A stretch of DNA of 64,000 bases from CAZGOM01 sp964542875 (GCA_964542875.1 CAZIWA010000010.1:1-64000), one strand, 5' to 3'. Positions 26,224 through 37,182 are shown, numbered from the stretch's first letter. Notes: generated by a model from the letters alone, not told the origin. Numbers and translations: made by a program.

Positions 26224-29200
26224 TCAGATAGGGAGGATGGTCCAAATGGCTTGGGTATTGTTGACGAAGTTGATGTTGTAGATGGATTCGATGTCCGCAC
26301 CCAGCACCTTGAGGGTATATGCGCCGGGGGTGGCCATCAGACCTGTGGGAATGTTGATCATGTACACCAGCGGGTCGGTGCCAGACTGCGTGATGGTGAT
26401 GGTGTTGTCGGCCAGGTTGCCGCCGCCGTTGCGGGTGAGTTCCAGGTTCGACCAGTCAAACGTGCCTGCCTTGACTTGCGTTCCAAAGCGGACCGCCGCA
26501 TTGCTCAGGGTGCTGGGGTTGTAACCCGACATCCCGATAATCACTGTGTTCATCGTCCATGCGCCCTGCGCATTGTTCGCCAAGGGGGTGGCGCCCACCA
26601 GGGTCTGGATGCCTGCGCCAAGCACCTTTACCACGTAGCTGCCGGCCTCGGAAACCATCGAAGCAGGCAGGTTGATCAGGTACACCAGCGGGTCTGTGCC
26701 GGACTGCGTGATGGTAACTGCGCTGGAAGTGAGGTTGGGTCCGCCATTGCGGGTGATCTGCAGGTCATTGAAGTCAAACGTGCCCTGGTTGATCTGCGTG
26801 CCAAACCGGACCGCCATGTAAGCCAGCGGGTTGTTGAGCGGCACGGTGTAACCCGACATGCCAATGATCGCGGGACGCATCGTCCAGGTGCTTTGTACGT
26901 CATGTACCAGCGAAGTGCCGCCTGGGGTTAGGATCCCCCCTGCCGTCACCTTCAGGAGATACACGCCGGCCTCGGAGACCAGGGCATTGGGGAGGCTGAT
27001 GTTGTACACCAGCGGGTCGGCCGTGGCGGCAATGACGATCGCGCTGGTGGCGAGGTTGCCTCCGCCGTTGCGGGTGAGGGTGATGTCGCCCCAGTTAAAC
27101 GTGGCGGGGTTGATGGCCGTGCCAAACCGAACCGCCAGGGTGTTGACCGGGCTGACAAACTGCGTCGTGGGGTAAGTGGGAATGCTGACAATGGCCGGCA
27201 GCATCGACCAAGCACCCTGAGCGTTGTTGGAGAAGGTCCCGCCGCCGGTCTGGGTCTGGATGTTGGCCCCCAGTACCTTGAGAACATAGCTGCCTTCCGG
27301 GGAAACCAGGTTCAAAGGCAGGCTGATGTTGTAGATCAGGGGATCGGTGGCGGACTGGGTGATCGTCATCGCACTGGTGGCGATGTTGCTTCCGCCGTTA
27401 CGGGTGAGTTGCAGATCGTTGTAGTCGAACGTGCTGGTGTTGATCTGGGTGCCAAAGCGGACCGACATGATTGCCAGGGGAACGCTCAGGGGAACGGTGT
27501 AGCCGGACATGCCGATGATCGCGGCATTCATCGACCAGGCGCCCTGTGCGTTGTTGGCAAAGGGTGCTGCACCTGGGGTATGGATGCCTGCACCGTTGAC
27601 CTTCAGGACGTAAGCGCCTTTGGCCGAGACCAGCGAAGCCGGAAGGTTGATCAGATAGACCAGCGGATCAGCGCTGGACTGCGTGATGGTGATGCCGCTG
27701 GTGGCGATGTTGCCGCCGCCATCGCGGGTGAGCATCACATCGTTCCAGTCGAACGTGCCGGGGTCAATCTGCGTGCCAAACCGAATGGCCATGTAGGCCA
27801 ATGGGTTAACCAGCGGAACTGTGTAACCCGACATGCCGATGATCACAGGCTTCATCGTCCATGCGGTGTATCCGCCGGTGTAGGCAGCCAAGGTCATGGC
27901 CTGGATATTGGGCCCGTCGACGGCAAGCTGGTAGTCACCGGCCTCGGCGGTAATGGTGTAAGGAATGGTGATGGTGTAAAGCAGCGGATCGGAGCCCGAC
28001 TGGATGACAGTGATGGCACTGGTGGTCAGGTTATCGCCGCCGTTGCGGGTGAGCAGGAGCTTCTCCCAGGTGAAGGAGCCGGGCGCAGCTGCGATATTGA
28101 GCCGGACCTGGACCTGCTTAACGGGTTCCACCTGAGCCCCCGAGAAAGTGGTGATGGAGGTAATCTCCGGCGTGAAGGTGAACACATGGATGGTGTAGTT
28201 GGCGCTGTAGCCGGTGGCGCCGCCAAGGCCGTCGAAGGCCTGTGCTTTGAGAGTGTGATCCCCGTCGATGACGGAGAGACCGTCCACGACAACCGAGTAG
28301 GTGCCGTTATCGGCGACGCTTCCAATGCCCACCAGGCAAGCGCCTTCATAGATATGGATGGTGGAGCCGGGTGTGCCGGTACCTACGAGCGTGGGTGTGG
28401 ACGAGGAGGTGTAGCCCGAGCCAGGTACGCCTTCCGAATAGGAGGAGAGCGTGGGTGCTGACGGGACCGCAGCGCGCATGCGCCAGTCGATGTCGCCGCC
28501 TTGCCCCATAACGTTGCCACCAAGGTCTTTGACTGCGCCGTCGACGAGGGTAAGGACGTAATCCCCGATGTGGCTGGTGAGCGCGGCCAGGCCGCCGACC
28601 CGGTAGCGGTGCGACGCCGCATTGACCAGGGTGAGGGTCAGGCCCGCCCCCGTAGAGGCATCAATCAGATTGGCGCTCCCGTCACGGCTGAGAATCATAG
28701 ATTCCCAGTTAAAGCTGGAAGTATCAATTGCTTCACTGAAGAAGATGTCGACCGAACCAACCGTCGCCGATGCGACAGTGGGAATGGCCTTGAACCCTTC
28801 AAATTCAGGCGATACGGTATCCAGGACGTTGACATAGAGAACGCCATTGATCGGGCAGCCGCACTCGTTGATACCGGTGAAGGTGATTGCCGCCTTGCCC
28901 GGTGTGCCGGTGATGGTGATGGAGAAGTCGCCGTGGGAATCCGGGCTTTTGGAGTCGATTGCCAGCAGGTCGAATGAGAAGTCGGCCAGGATCGAACCGC
29001 CCTTGACGCCGTTTAGGCCAATGAAGGTGACCGAAAAGTCACCAAACAACCCCGAATCGTAAAGATTACCGGAGATTATTTTGCCTGCGTCGGTGTCATT
29101 GAGGGTGATGGTGGCGATCAGTGGCGCCACTTCCGCTGTGAAAGCGACCTCTTTATAGATGCCCATGGGCGTGGTGGCGCGAATGGTGAAGGTGCCGGAG

Positions 29201-32200
29201 CCCAATTGATCAGGGGTCATGAACAAATTGAGGTAGCCATCGCTGGCGATATCGGTGCCAAAGAGGCTCGGATTGGTGTTGTTCTCGACCGTGAAGGTGA
29301 GAAGGTTATTACCCATTTGATAAACGAATGCGTCCCAGAGGTCGTAGGAATGTTCCGAAGTGCCCAGGGCGATTTTCACATCGTTGACGGGAAAAGCGGT
29401 GAGTTGATAGTCAGGAACATAAACGCGGGAACTGATGGCAACCGTTTCGTCCTGGTCGTACCAGGCGACCACGAACCGGCCATCGGGAGCGACGGCGATA
29501 CGCGTACTGAAGACGTAAACACGCTCAGGGTCCTGGGAAACGAGCAAAGGGGCCGCCGCGGTGCCGATGGCGTCGTAATTGCGTACGAAAACGGTGTAAG
29601 TGTTGTAGTCATCGCCCCTGTCGATCCAGGAAACGGTGAAGGAACCGTCCGCGGCGATGCCGACATCGGCGTAGTCGCTGTATGGGCTGCCTTCAATGCT
29701 GGGGATGAACTCGCTGCCGATGGCCGAGCCGTTCTGGTAAAGCTGGGCGAATATCTGCTCACCATCGGTGTAAGAGCCGGTCCAGACAATGGCAAGCTGG
29801 CCCGAAGAGTTCACGGAGATGGCGGGATCGCACTGGCAGCCTTCAGTGGTGGTATTAACCTGGAACTGGCTGCCGAACTTACCGGAATCGGTGTAGTACC
29901 GGGCATAGATGTCACCCATATCATCTGCGGATTCACCCGACCAGACGGCCCAGAACGAGCCGGTATCGGAGTCCATGGAAACGGCAATGTCAATCTGCTT
30001 GGTATCAATGATGCCGTCGGAGAGGGTAATGGTTTTGCCATTGACGGTGCCGTCTGAGTTAAAGAGCTGGGCTTTACCAATGGAGAAGCCGGACACTGAA
30101 TCCTCCCATGCGACGACGAAGCGGCCATCGTTGGCAGCGGAGATGGAGGCGTTGCCCTGGTCGCCGACGACATCAGCATTGACAACGAATTGAGAACCCA
30201 AGGCGGAGCCGGTGTTATCAAAACGGCGGGCGTAAATGTCGCCATCCATGGTCCAGGTGACGATGAAGGAGCCGTCCCACGCCATGGCGACGCTGGGCTT
30301 CATGCTCGCGCCGCCAAGGGTGTTTATGTTGAACTCAGCGCCCAGGGCCGTGCCCGATGCGCTGTAGCGACGGCCGACGATCTGGCCTTCGCCGGCGGGG
30401 CCACCGACGGCCTCCCAAACCATGACGTAAGAACCATCGGCCGCGGAAGCGACGTCGGGGTACATCTGGAAATTCTGCGTCACGTTGGCGATTGAGGCCG
30501 GCCCCAGAGGGTAAAAGACCCTGTCAGGGGATGCGGAGATGGCGATGTAGACCTGTGCATCGGTGAAAGCGCCGAGCCTGTCGGTTGCGCGAACAGTCAT
30601 GGTGGCGACGCCGATCTCGCCGTCGACGGGCGCGATTTCCAGGAGACTGCCGGTGAGGGAATAATCAATCACACCACCATTGACGACTGAGATAATCGAG
30701 TACGTGAGGTCGGCGGACGATTCTTGGTCGTCAGTGAAATAGCTGGTCAGGTCAAACCCCGACGAATAGCCGTCCTCGCTAAGGAGGACGGTGGGAATGG
30801 GCGAAGCCACGGGGTGATCGTTGGGAATGGGGGCAAAGTCGTAGGTGCGGCCCTCGAGATCGACTGAATTCCAGATGACCAGGAAACCTGTGGAACCAAA
30901 GCTGCTCAGGGTGTTTGTCCACGGAGTAAGCCCGCTGACGATGTGGGATCCATCAAGCGAAACCCCGTCCTGGTTCATGACCTGGACAGCCAGATAGCCC
31001 TCGGCGCTGTACCAAGAGACGACGAAATTGCCGTCGGCCAGGGAGGCGATTTTGGCGTTGGACTGATTGGTGCTCGTTGGGGCATTCACGACGATGTTTT
31101 GATGAAGAGCTGTTCCATCAGCGCTAAAGATGCTGACGAAGATGTCCGTGTGGGAGGAGCCCTGCGCCTGTCCGTACCAGGTGACGGCAAAGCCGCCAGT
31201 GGAGAGAGGCGTGGTCTGCGGCAGGTTGACAGAGCCGAAGTCCAGGGCGCTCATGGAGAAGCTATCGCCGACGGCATTGCCTTTATTGTAGTAGAGTCGG
31301 CCGCTGACGCCTTCGCCTGTGCCGTACCAGTCGTCCCATGCGACGAGGAAGGTACCGTTGCTCAAGGCGGTGATACTGGAGCTTTCATAGCTTGAACGAC
31401 CGCTGGTGATTTCATAGATGGAGCTGGTGGCGTTGCCGGCGGCGTCATAGTTCTTCCCGTAGAGGACGGCCACTGTGTAAGGGTTGCCTTCATGAAAGGC
31501 AACAACTTCGCCGACCCACGTGACCACAAAGTCGCCGTTGGAAAGGGTCTGGACTTCGGGTGCGTAAGCATTCAGATTAATGGTGCTGAAGGGGTCGGGA
31601 TACAGGATTGCGCTTTGAGGTACGCCGGTGGAATCAAAGACCTGTACGGCGAGGTCGCTGTTGCCGGTGGAGCCTAGGGTTTCCCAGCCGAGGACAAAAC
31701 CGCCGGTCTGGTTGGCGGTGACGCTGACGGTGTAGGGAAGAGGGATGCTGGGCTCGGTATTGGATTGCAGAAGCATGGGAGAGCCGACGGCGTTACCGGA
31801 GGCGTCGATAAAACTTCCATAAAGACCGACGCCTGAAGCAGACCAGACGACAATGGAGCGGCCGTCGGAGAGCAGTGCGGAATTGTTGCGATAGCCGGGG
31901 ACAGAGCCGATCACTGTGGGCACATCACCGGGGATGATGCCTTGTGTGCCGCGCACGCGCACAGTGATGTCAGCCGTGGCGCTCAGGGTGTCCGGGTCGG
32001 TGGCCGTCACCGAGATGTTGAGATCGCCGTTTGACTGGTTGATGAGGTCCAGCACAAGAACGCCATCAGTCAGGGTAACGTCATCGTAGGTTTCCTCGCC
32101 CCAGGAGGAGGTGATGACAACACTGAAGTGCAGGGCATCCGTGGAATAGGCGTCGTCAGCAAAGAGCTTATGCAAATCCAGGGAGTATGTGGACTGGTCT

Positions 32201-35200
32201 GAATGGATGGTCCGGGGAGTTACGTCGCCGATGACATAGGGCCCGACGACGGGAACAGCCACGAATTCGTAGACTTCGCCTTGTATTGTGGTGGTGTCTT
32301 CATTCCAGCTCACAAAAAATTTCTGCGCACCCAGGGCGCTGAGCTTGGAGCGGTAGCCGCCGATGCCGAGCGTGGACTGGACGACGACAAATTCGCTTTG
32401 GATCCTGACGCCGTAGGAATTGAAGATCGAGGCTGAAACGTCTTTGGACTCGTTGTTCCAGGCGATGACGAAGTTGCCATCGGAAAGAGCAGCGATGGAG
32501 GGGAGCACTTCCTCGCCCGAGGTGGTTTGATTGACTACGAATTCGGAAGAGACGGGGCTGCCGTCGGCGTAATAGGCGCGGGCATAGACATTGTTGGTGT
32601 CGAAAGCAGTCAGGTCCTGTTTGGCCTGCCAGGTGACGGCGAAGCCGCCGGTGGAAAGCGCGACAACCTCGGGGGTGCCCAGTTCACTGAAGTTCTGTTG
32701 GCTGACGGTGAAATTCGTACCGATGGGAACGCCGACGCTGCTGAAGATCTGGGCGCCGATATGATCGGGGTTTTCGTCAACGATTCCCACCCAGGAGACG
32801 ACGAAATTGCCGTTGGCCAGTTCGGTGATGGACGCGTTTCCGCCTTGGGCTTCTTTGGAATCAATCACGTCAAAGAGAGATGTGACGACGACGCCATTTG
32901 CATCAAATATCTTTGCTTTGAGAGAGTAGTGTTTCTGGGCCTGGTCCCACTGGGTCCACGCAGTGACAAAGCCACCGGTGGAGAGGGTCTGGATGATGGG
33001 GGAATAGACTTGGATGTCAGTGTCGGCGGCGGCGATGGCGCCGTAATCCTTCGTGAGGGCGCCGGCGGAATCAAAGCGTTGTGCGACGACGGAATGGACG
33101 CTGGAGAGAAGCGTAATCGAGGTGAGGAGGAAGCCGCCATCGTCCGTGGGGGTTAGGCTCAGGTCGGGATAGAGGAGGTCTGCGTTGTCGGACAATTTGA
33201 ATTCGCTGCCGCTGAAAGTGCCATCGAGCCCCATAAAGCGACCATAGACGCCAAAGCCGGGGACGCTCCAGACGAGAACGGAACGGTCGTCGGAGAGCTT
33301 GACGGAGGCGGAGGCGTAGATGGTGTCCGGAGCCGAACCGACTTCCAAGACTTCGCCGGGTATAAGGCTTTCGGTGCTCTCCACATGGACAGTGATAGAG
33401 GTTTGCAGGACCAGGGGACCAGAGGCAGATTGGACACTGAAGTCGATTACAATATCACCTGTTGTCGAAGTGCTGAACGACATCGCTAACGATAAACCAT
33501 CAAACGTATAACCCGTGATGATGCTTTGCCCAAAAGCGTCAGTGGCAGCCGCCGCAACGTAGGTGTCAACACTCAGGTCGCCAAAACCGCTGCCGATCCA
33601 GTCGTTGACGAAGACGGTTGATAGATCCAGCACGAAGCCCTTATCGGCCTGAACAGTGATGACGGCTTGGGGATTGAAGGAACTGGATATCCCAGGTTTG
33701 ATTCGAGTGGAAAAGACCTGCTGGGAAATGTTGGTGTTAAGGGATGCTTCGCTGGTCTGCCCGCTCCAGATAAGGGAGAAGCCGCCTTGGGCTCCATAAG
33801 CGACGGCCGTGGGGTTGAACTGGGTGTCGGTGCCAAAACTGTTGGCACGGAATTCCTGGGTTATCACGCCGAGGTTCTGATCGTAAACCCGAGCCAGGAT
33901 GGCGGAGTCGTCTCCGTAACCATTGCCCTGCCACGTAACGACCACACGGCTGAGGTTCAACGAAGCAAGCTTGATGCGTTCGCGGGCGCCAGGCGCGCTG
34001 TCGGTGACTTCAGTGGTAGCAATGAGGGCATTGCCGCTGCTAAAGCGCAGCAGGTAAACCCCTTGCGGGTTAGTGCCGGGGCCGCTGCCCGAGTACGCCA
34101 GAATGTAGCCGCCGTCCGTTGTGCCCACGACAGAGGGATATTGGGCGTTTGCGCCGTATGCAATGGTCTGATCGACAGCCGCATTGGTGAATGCACCGTT
34201 TTGATCGTAGACCTGGGTGCAGATTGATTGAGTGCCGGCGCCGTTGTCACGCTGCCATGCTGCGACAAACCCGCCTGTATTCAAGGATGTCAAAGTGACG
34301 CCGTACTGATAATCAGCAATCGAGCCAGGGTCGAGGATGAATTCCGCCTCCACGGCGGTGCCGTCGCTTTCAAAGACCCGAGCATAGACGCCATTGGAGT
34401 CCAGCTCACCGTCGCCTTCCCACGCGACAACGAATCTGCCGCCGGCGAGTCCGGTGACGGTTGAATTGTATTGAGCAGTTCCGTCAAAGGAATTCACGGT
34501 GATGACGGCTCCGACGGTACTTCCGGTGGAATCAAAGCGCTGAGCCTGGATGTCACCGCCGCTTGAGGAGTTGTCCCATGTGACGACGAATCCGCCGTTG
34601 GACAATGCCGCGGCGTCGGGCTTCCAAAGAGAGCCGGCTGGACCCTGCATAAGAACGATCTCGCTGCCGGACGCGGTGCCCGCAGAGTCGTAGACGCGGC
34701 CCATGATGGATCGGGTTGAGTCCGCGTTGGTTTTGCTCCAAACCAGAATGTAGCCGCCGCCGAGCAAAGGAACGGACGACACTTCCTCGTCCTGCGAGAC
34801 ATCGGTCGTGGAATTCACCACTTGCTGTGGAGAGTGCATGTAGATTCCCGCGTATGCCCGGGCATCTACTTGGACAGAGGCATAGGTGATCATGCCGGCT
34901 TCATCTTCGGCAGAGAACTTAACGGTCACCCGGCCATTTAATGATTGATCGTTAAGACCGATATTGATTCCAGTGGCGGAAGATGAGTAGGCAAATAAAT
35001 CGTTCGCGTTGGAAACGGCGGTGTAGATTTCGTAGACCGGAGCATACGTCGTGAAAGTCAGAAGTCCGGTGCCTGTGTAGTCGTCCGTGAAAAGGCTGGC
35101 GAAGTCCAAGTTCGCCGTGGTAGCGCCGCCTTCGACGGTGAGATTGATGGATGTGGGGCCGGTGTAGACGGGAGCCTGGTTGGGCGCAACGGCGTAGGCA

Positions 35201-36474
35201 CGGGCCTGAATGACACCGTTGGGACCTGCCGCGGAATGGGCCGCCACAACGACGTATTCGCCGTCTGAGTTCATCGAAAGAGCCGGAGCTCCGTTATTGG
35301 ATGAAATGAGGGCCTGGTTGGAGCCGCTGGCCACACCGGCATTCGAAAAAGCCTGAGTTGTAATCTGCGAGCTGGTGGTGTCTCCCCAAGCAATAACAGT
35401 GCCGCCGTCATCATCCATTCCGATACGCGGCCGCTGAGGAGCCCCGGCATCAGTGTTGACCTTAAACCCAACGGCAAGCGCTGTGCCGGTGCTGTTATAC
35501 AAGCGCGCGAAAACATTCTGGTCTGTTTTCCAAGTGACGCCGAAGCTGCCGTCGCCCGCCATATCCGTGCTTGAGGATTCCGTACCGACGACGTTGTTCG
35601 CGCTGACTGTGAACTCCGAGCCATTGGCGGCGACACTGGCTTGAAAGCGACGGGCAGCGATCGTGGCAGTCTTTCCGTAAACAAGAGATGAAAACGAAAC
35701 GACAAATGTGCCGTTATCGGCCATGCTGATGCTTGGGGCGGTTTGAGCAGCAGTCGTGTATTGATTGACAAGCACATCACCCGTCAAGCTCGAGCCTGAT
35801 GAGTTATATCCCTTCACAAAGATGCCAACACCGCTTCCATCGGCTCCGGCCGCATCCTCCCACACGACGACAAACGAACCATCACTCTTCATGGCGACGT
35901 CCGGGTTTACCTGTTCGCCGGTGGTGAAGTTGTTTACCCGAAAAGTGGAACCGATTACTTTCCCTGTCGAGTCGTAGCGCTGGGCAAAAATATCTTGCAC
36001 GATTGCGCCCAAATCCGAGTTCCATACCACAACAAAGCCTTTGTCACCTGCAACCGCGACTGCGGGGTTTGTCTGGCTTGAAAAGGTGGAGCCAACCAGA
36101 AACGAGCCGCCGATCGGCGTCTGATCCGAGTCATACCGGCGTGCGTAGATGTCAAAATCAGTTCCGTTGTGTTCCTGCCAGACCGCAACAAACGACCCAT
36201 CGTCATTCATGGCGACATCGCTTGCACTGACTGTCGAGTTATTGCTATCGACGATGATCAGGTCGCCCAGTACAGGTCCGACAGCGAGCATCTGGCGCGC
36301 TTCGAGGGCCTCAAAAGCGTTGGCCAGCCGCAAGGAGCGGTCGGATTTATCGGCGAGAAAATGCTCAATCCTGCTCAGGAGGGTGCGGCCGCGGGCCAGC
36401 AATCCGGAGGGGGTGAGCATGTTTTTAGAAAAAATAGAACCAGCACCACGGACGGGGTTGATAGAGGAGACCAT
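26224..36474 (-). CDS. Giant (3416-residue) repeat-rich surface protein with LEPR-XLL-like N-terminus
   Basis: The N-terminus carries FEALEARQMLAVGP (about residues 54-67), again the LEPR-XLL-like motif. Then come dozens of modules with the pattern DGSFVV.W ... YDS.G...G..F.VN, in four or more blocks separated by cadherin-like segments (LTVEGGATTANLDFASLF, FVLDLSTVFVNDW and YSLDLHKLFADD). The C-terminal third repeats the layout of the 1890-residue protein: an Ig-like domain with FNWESMILSRDG, a domain with PGSTIHIYEG, and six repeats of about 95 residues with VRFGTQI and LTRNGG. The start is the ATG at 36474; a TTG directly before it gives no better site. No enzyme motif or C-terminal sorting signal is seen. 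It is most likely an exported adhesin or wall protein; that function is inference. Confidence 0.85.
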   Translation of the reverse strand: MVSSINPVRGAGSIFSKNMLTPSGLLARGRTLLSRIEHFLADKSDRSLRLANAFEALEARQMLAVGPVLGDLIIVDSNNSTVSASDVAMNDDGSFVAVWQEHNGTDFDIYARRYDSDQTPIGGSFLVGSTFSSQTNPAVAVAGDKGFVVVWNSDLGAIVQDIFAQRYDSTGKVIGSTFRVNNFTTGEQVNPDVAMKSDGSFVVVWEDAAGADGSGVGIFVKGYNSSGSSLTGDVLVNQYTTAAQTAPSISMADNGTFVVSFSSLVYGKTATIAARRFQASVAANGSEFTVSANNVVGTESSSTDMAGDGSFGVTWKTDQNVFARLYNSTGTALAVGFKVNTDAGAPQRPRIGMDDDGGTVIAWGDTTSSQITTQAFSNAGVASGSNQALISSNNGAPALSMNSDGEYVVVAAHSAAGPNGVIQARAYAVAPNQAPVYTGPTSINLTVEGGATTANLDFASLFTDDYTGTGLLTFTTYAPVYEIYTAVSNANDLFAYSSSATGINIGLNDQSLNGRVTVKFSAEDEAGMITYASVQVDARAYAGIYMHSPQQVVNSTTDVSQDEEVSSVPLLGGGYILVWSKTNADSTRSIMGRVYDSAGTASGSEIVLMQGPAGSLWKPDAAALSNGGFVVTWDNSSSGGDIQAQRFDSTGSTVGAVITVNSFDGTAQYNSTVTGLAGGRFVVAWEGDGELDSNGVYARVFESDGTAVEAEFILDPGSIADYQYGVTLTSLNTGGFVAAWQRDNGAGTQSICTQVYDQNGAFTNAAVDQTIAYGANAQYPSVVGTTDGGYILAYSGSGPGTNPQGVYLLRFSSGNALIATTEVTDSAPGARERIKLASLNLSRVVVTWQGNGYGDDSAILARVYDQNLGVITQEFRANSFGTDTQFNPTAVAYGAQGGFSLIWSGQTSEASLNTNISQQVFSTRIKPGISSSFNPQAVITVQADKGFVLDLSTVFVNDWIGSGFGDLSVDTYVAAAATDAFGQSIITGYTFDGLSLAMSFSTSTTGDIVIDFSVQSASGPLVLQTSITVHVESTESLIPGEVLEVGSAPDTIYASASVKLSDDRSVLVWSVPGFGVYGRFMGLDGTFSGSEFKLSDNADLLYPDLSLTPTDDGGFLLTSITLLSSVHSVVAQRFDSAGALTKDYGAIAAADTDIQVYSPIIQTLSTGGFVTAWTQWDQAQKHYSLKAKIFDANGVVVTSLFDVIDSKEAQGGNASITELANGNFVVSWVGIVDENPDHIGAQIFSSVGVPIGTNFTVSQQNFSELGTPEVVALSTGGFAVTWQAKQDLTAFDTNNVYARAYYADGSPVSSEFVVNQTTSGEEVLPSIAALSDGNFVIAWNNESKDVSASIFNSYGVRIQSEFVVVQSTLGIGGYRSKLSALGAQKFFVSWNEDTTTIQGEVYEFVAVPVVGPYVIGDVTPRTIHSDQSTYSLDLHKLFADDAYSTDALHFSVVITSSWGEETYDDVTLTDGVLVLDLINQSNGDLNISVTATDPDTLSATADITVRVRGTQGIIPGDVPTVIGSVPGYRNNSALLSDGRSIVVWSASGVGLYGSFIDASGNAVGSPMLLQSNTEPSIPLPYTVSVTANQTGGFVLGWETLGSTGNSDLAVQVFDSTGVPQSAILYPDPFSTINLNAYAPEVQTLSNGDFVVTWVGEVVAFHEGNPYTVAVLYGKNYDAAGNATSSIYEITSGRSSYESSSITALSNGTFLVAWDDWYGTGEGVSGRLYYNKGNAVGDSFSMSALDFGSVNLPQTTPLSTGGFAVTWYGQAQGSSHTDIFVSIFSADGTALHQNIVVNAPTSTNQSNAKIASLADGNFVVSWYSAEGYLAVQVMNQDGVSLDGSHIVSGLTPWTNTLSSFGSTGFLVIWNSVDLEGRTYDFAPIPNDHPVASPIPTVLLSEDGYSSGFDLTSYFTDDQESSADLTYSIISVVNGGVIDYSLTGSLLEIAPVDGEIGVATMTVRATDRLGAFTDAQVYIAISASPDRVFYPLGPASIANVTQNFQMYPDVASAADGSYVMVWEAVGGPAGEGQIVGRRYSASGTALGAEFNINTLGGASMKPSVAMAWDGSFIVTWTMDGDIYARRFDNTGSALGSQFVVNADVVGDQGNASISAANDGRFVVAWEDSVSGFSIGKAQLFNSDGTVNGKTITLSDGIIDTKQIDIAVSMDSDTGSFWAVWSGESADDMGDIYARYYTDSGKFGSQFQVNTTTEGCQCDPAISVNSSGQLAIVWTGSYTDGEQIFAQLYQNGSAIGSEFIPSIEGSPYSDYADVGIAADGSFTVSWIDRGDDYNTYTVFVRNYDAIGTAAAPLLVSQDPERVYVFSTRIAVAPDGRFVVAWYDQDETVAISSRVYVPDYQLTAFPVNDVKIALGTSEHSYDLWDAFVYQMGNNLLTFTVENNTNPSLFGTDIASDGYLNLFMTPDQLGSGTFTIRATTPMGIYKEVAFTAEVAPLIATITLNDTDAGKIISGNLYDSGLFGDFSVTFIGLNGVKGGSILADFSFDLLAIDSKSPDSHGDFSITITGTPGKAAITFTGINECGCPINGVLYVNVLDTVSPEFEGFKAIPTVASATVGSVDIFFSEAIDTSSFNWESMILSRDGSANLIDASTGAGLTLTLVNAASHRYRVGGLAALTSHIGDYVLTLVDGAVKDLGGNVMGQGGDIDWRMRAAVPSAPTLSSYSEGVPGSGYTSSSTPTLVGTGTPGSTIHIYEGACLVGIGSVADNGTYSVVVDGLSVIDGDHTLKAQAFDGLGGATGYSANYTIHVFTFTPEITSITTFSGAQVEPVKQVQVRLNIAAAPGSFTWEKLLLTRNGGDNLTTSAITVIQSGSDPLLYTITIPYTITAEAGDYQLAVDGPNIQAMTLAAYTGGYTAWTMKPVIIGMSGYTVPLVNPLAYMAIRFGTQIDPGTFDWNDVMLTRDGGGNIATSGITITQSSADPLVYLINLPASLVSAKGAYVLKVNGAGIHTPGAAPFANNAQGAWSMNAAIIGMSGYTVPLSVPLAIMSVRFGTQINTSTFDYNDLQLTRNGGSNIATSAMTITQSATDPLIYNISLPLNLVSPEGSYVLKVLGANIQTQTGGGTFSNNAQGAWSMLPAIVSIPTYPTTQFVSPVNTLAVRFGTAINPATFNWGDITLTRNGGGNLATSAIVIAATADPLVYNISLPNALVSEAGVYLLKVTAGGILTPGGTSLVHDVQSTWTMRPAIIGMSGYTVPLNNPLAYMAVRFGTQINQGTFDFNDLQITRNGGPNLTSSAVTITQSGTDPLVYLINLPASMVSEAGSYVVKVLGAGIQTLVGATPLANNAQGAWTMNTVIIGMSGYNPSTLSNAAVRFGTQVKAGTFDWSNLELTRNGGGNLADNTITITQSGTDPLVYMINIPTGLMATPGAYTLKVLGADIESIYNINFVNNTQAIWTILPI
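26227..28170 (-). repeat. Six tandem repeats of about 95 codons at the C-terminus
   Basis: Units begin IIGMSGYTVPL, continue with Y.AVRFGTQI and F.WNDL.LTRNGG.N(I/L)ATS, then ITQS..DPLVY.INLP and V.KVLGAGIQ. Units 2, 3, 5 and 6 are the most alike, unit 1 the least. The same repeat family is used in the protein at 15196-20868 and in the relic at 36858-37182. Confidence 0.85.
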
Positions 36475-36477
36475 CAA

Positions 36478-36800
36478 GATTCTTTCAAAAAGCGGACTTT
36501 TTTCGTGAAATGCAATTAAATCAGACGCGCCGACCGAGATGAATCAGGAACCCACGCAATGTGGAGCGCACAATCATAACAGTTTATATACAAACGTCCA
36601 CAATCCATAATATCGGCTTAAAAAGAGACTTACGCCTAAAACAGTGGTGTATGAATGAAAATAAATGCAAGAAGAGAAACCCGTTGAGCGAGGAATTACC
36701 CAACTCCAAGGGCTCATCATCCCGAGATCAGATTTGGATTAATTTCAGGATATTTTGGAGCGACAAAACATGGTTTACACGCCCCTCACCACGACAGAGA
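36478..36800. other. Upstream region of the giant surface gene, no gene seen
   Basis: This AT-rich stretch, plus its hairpin at the far end, holds no ORF with coding character. On the minus strand a weak promoter can be proposed near 36565-36600 (TTGTGG, an 18-19-base gap, then TTATGAT), with a GTTT...AAAC partial palindrome around the -10. No further support was found. Confidence 0.3.
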
Positions 36801-36836
36801 AAAGCCAGGCTCCGCTTGGCGCAGGGCCTGGCTTTT
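36801..36836 (-). terminator. Terminator copy following the surface protein relic
   Basis: The stem AAAGCCAGGC/GCCTGGCTTT with an imperfect inner part lies 22 bases past the stop of the relic. Its sequence resembles the terminator at 26164-26197, so it was duplicated together with the C-terminal coding end. Confidence 0.6.
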
Positions 36837-36857
36837 GGGTTTTGATGAACCATGGGA

Positions 36858-37182
36858 TCAGGAAATGGTCCACACGGCCTGGATGTTGTTGACGAAGTTG
36901 AGGCTGTGGATCGACTCGATGTTCGCACCAAGAACCTTGAGGGTGTAAACGCCGGGAGTGGCAATCAGGCCCGTGGGGAGTTGGATGAAGTAAATCAACG
37001 GGTCCGTCCCGGACTGCACGATGCTGATCGTGCTGGTGGCCAGATTGCCGCTGCCGCTGCGGGTGAGTTCCAGGTCAGTCCAATCGAACGTGCTCAGATC
37101 AATCTGAGTGCCAAACGAACGGCCATGTAAGCCAGCGGGCTAACCAGCGGTGTGGTGTAACCAGACAGGGCGCATGGTCCAG
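36858..37182 (-). pseudogene. Frameshifted relic of a surface protein C-terminus
   Basis: Read on the minus strand, these 325 bases encode a last repeat unit like those of the giant protein: SGYTTPLVSPLAYMAV, then FGTQIDLSTFDWTDLELTRS, and an end INNFV-like segment closing NNIQAVWTIS and a stop. The frame is broken twice against the intact paralogue. About 14 bases are lost after TGGACCATGCGCCCTG, giving an in-frame TAG soon after, and one base is lost in the VRFG segment. No upstream part remains. It sits directly upstream of the giant gene in the same orientation, so it looks like the remains of a tandem paralogue. Confidence 0.8.
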
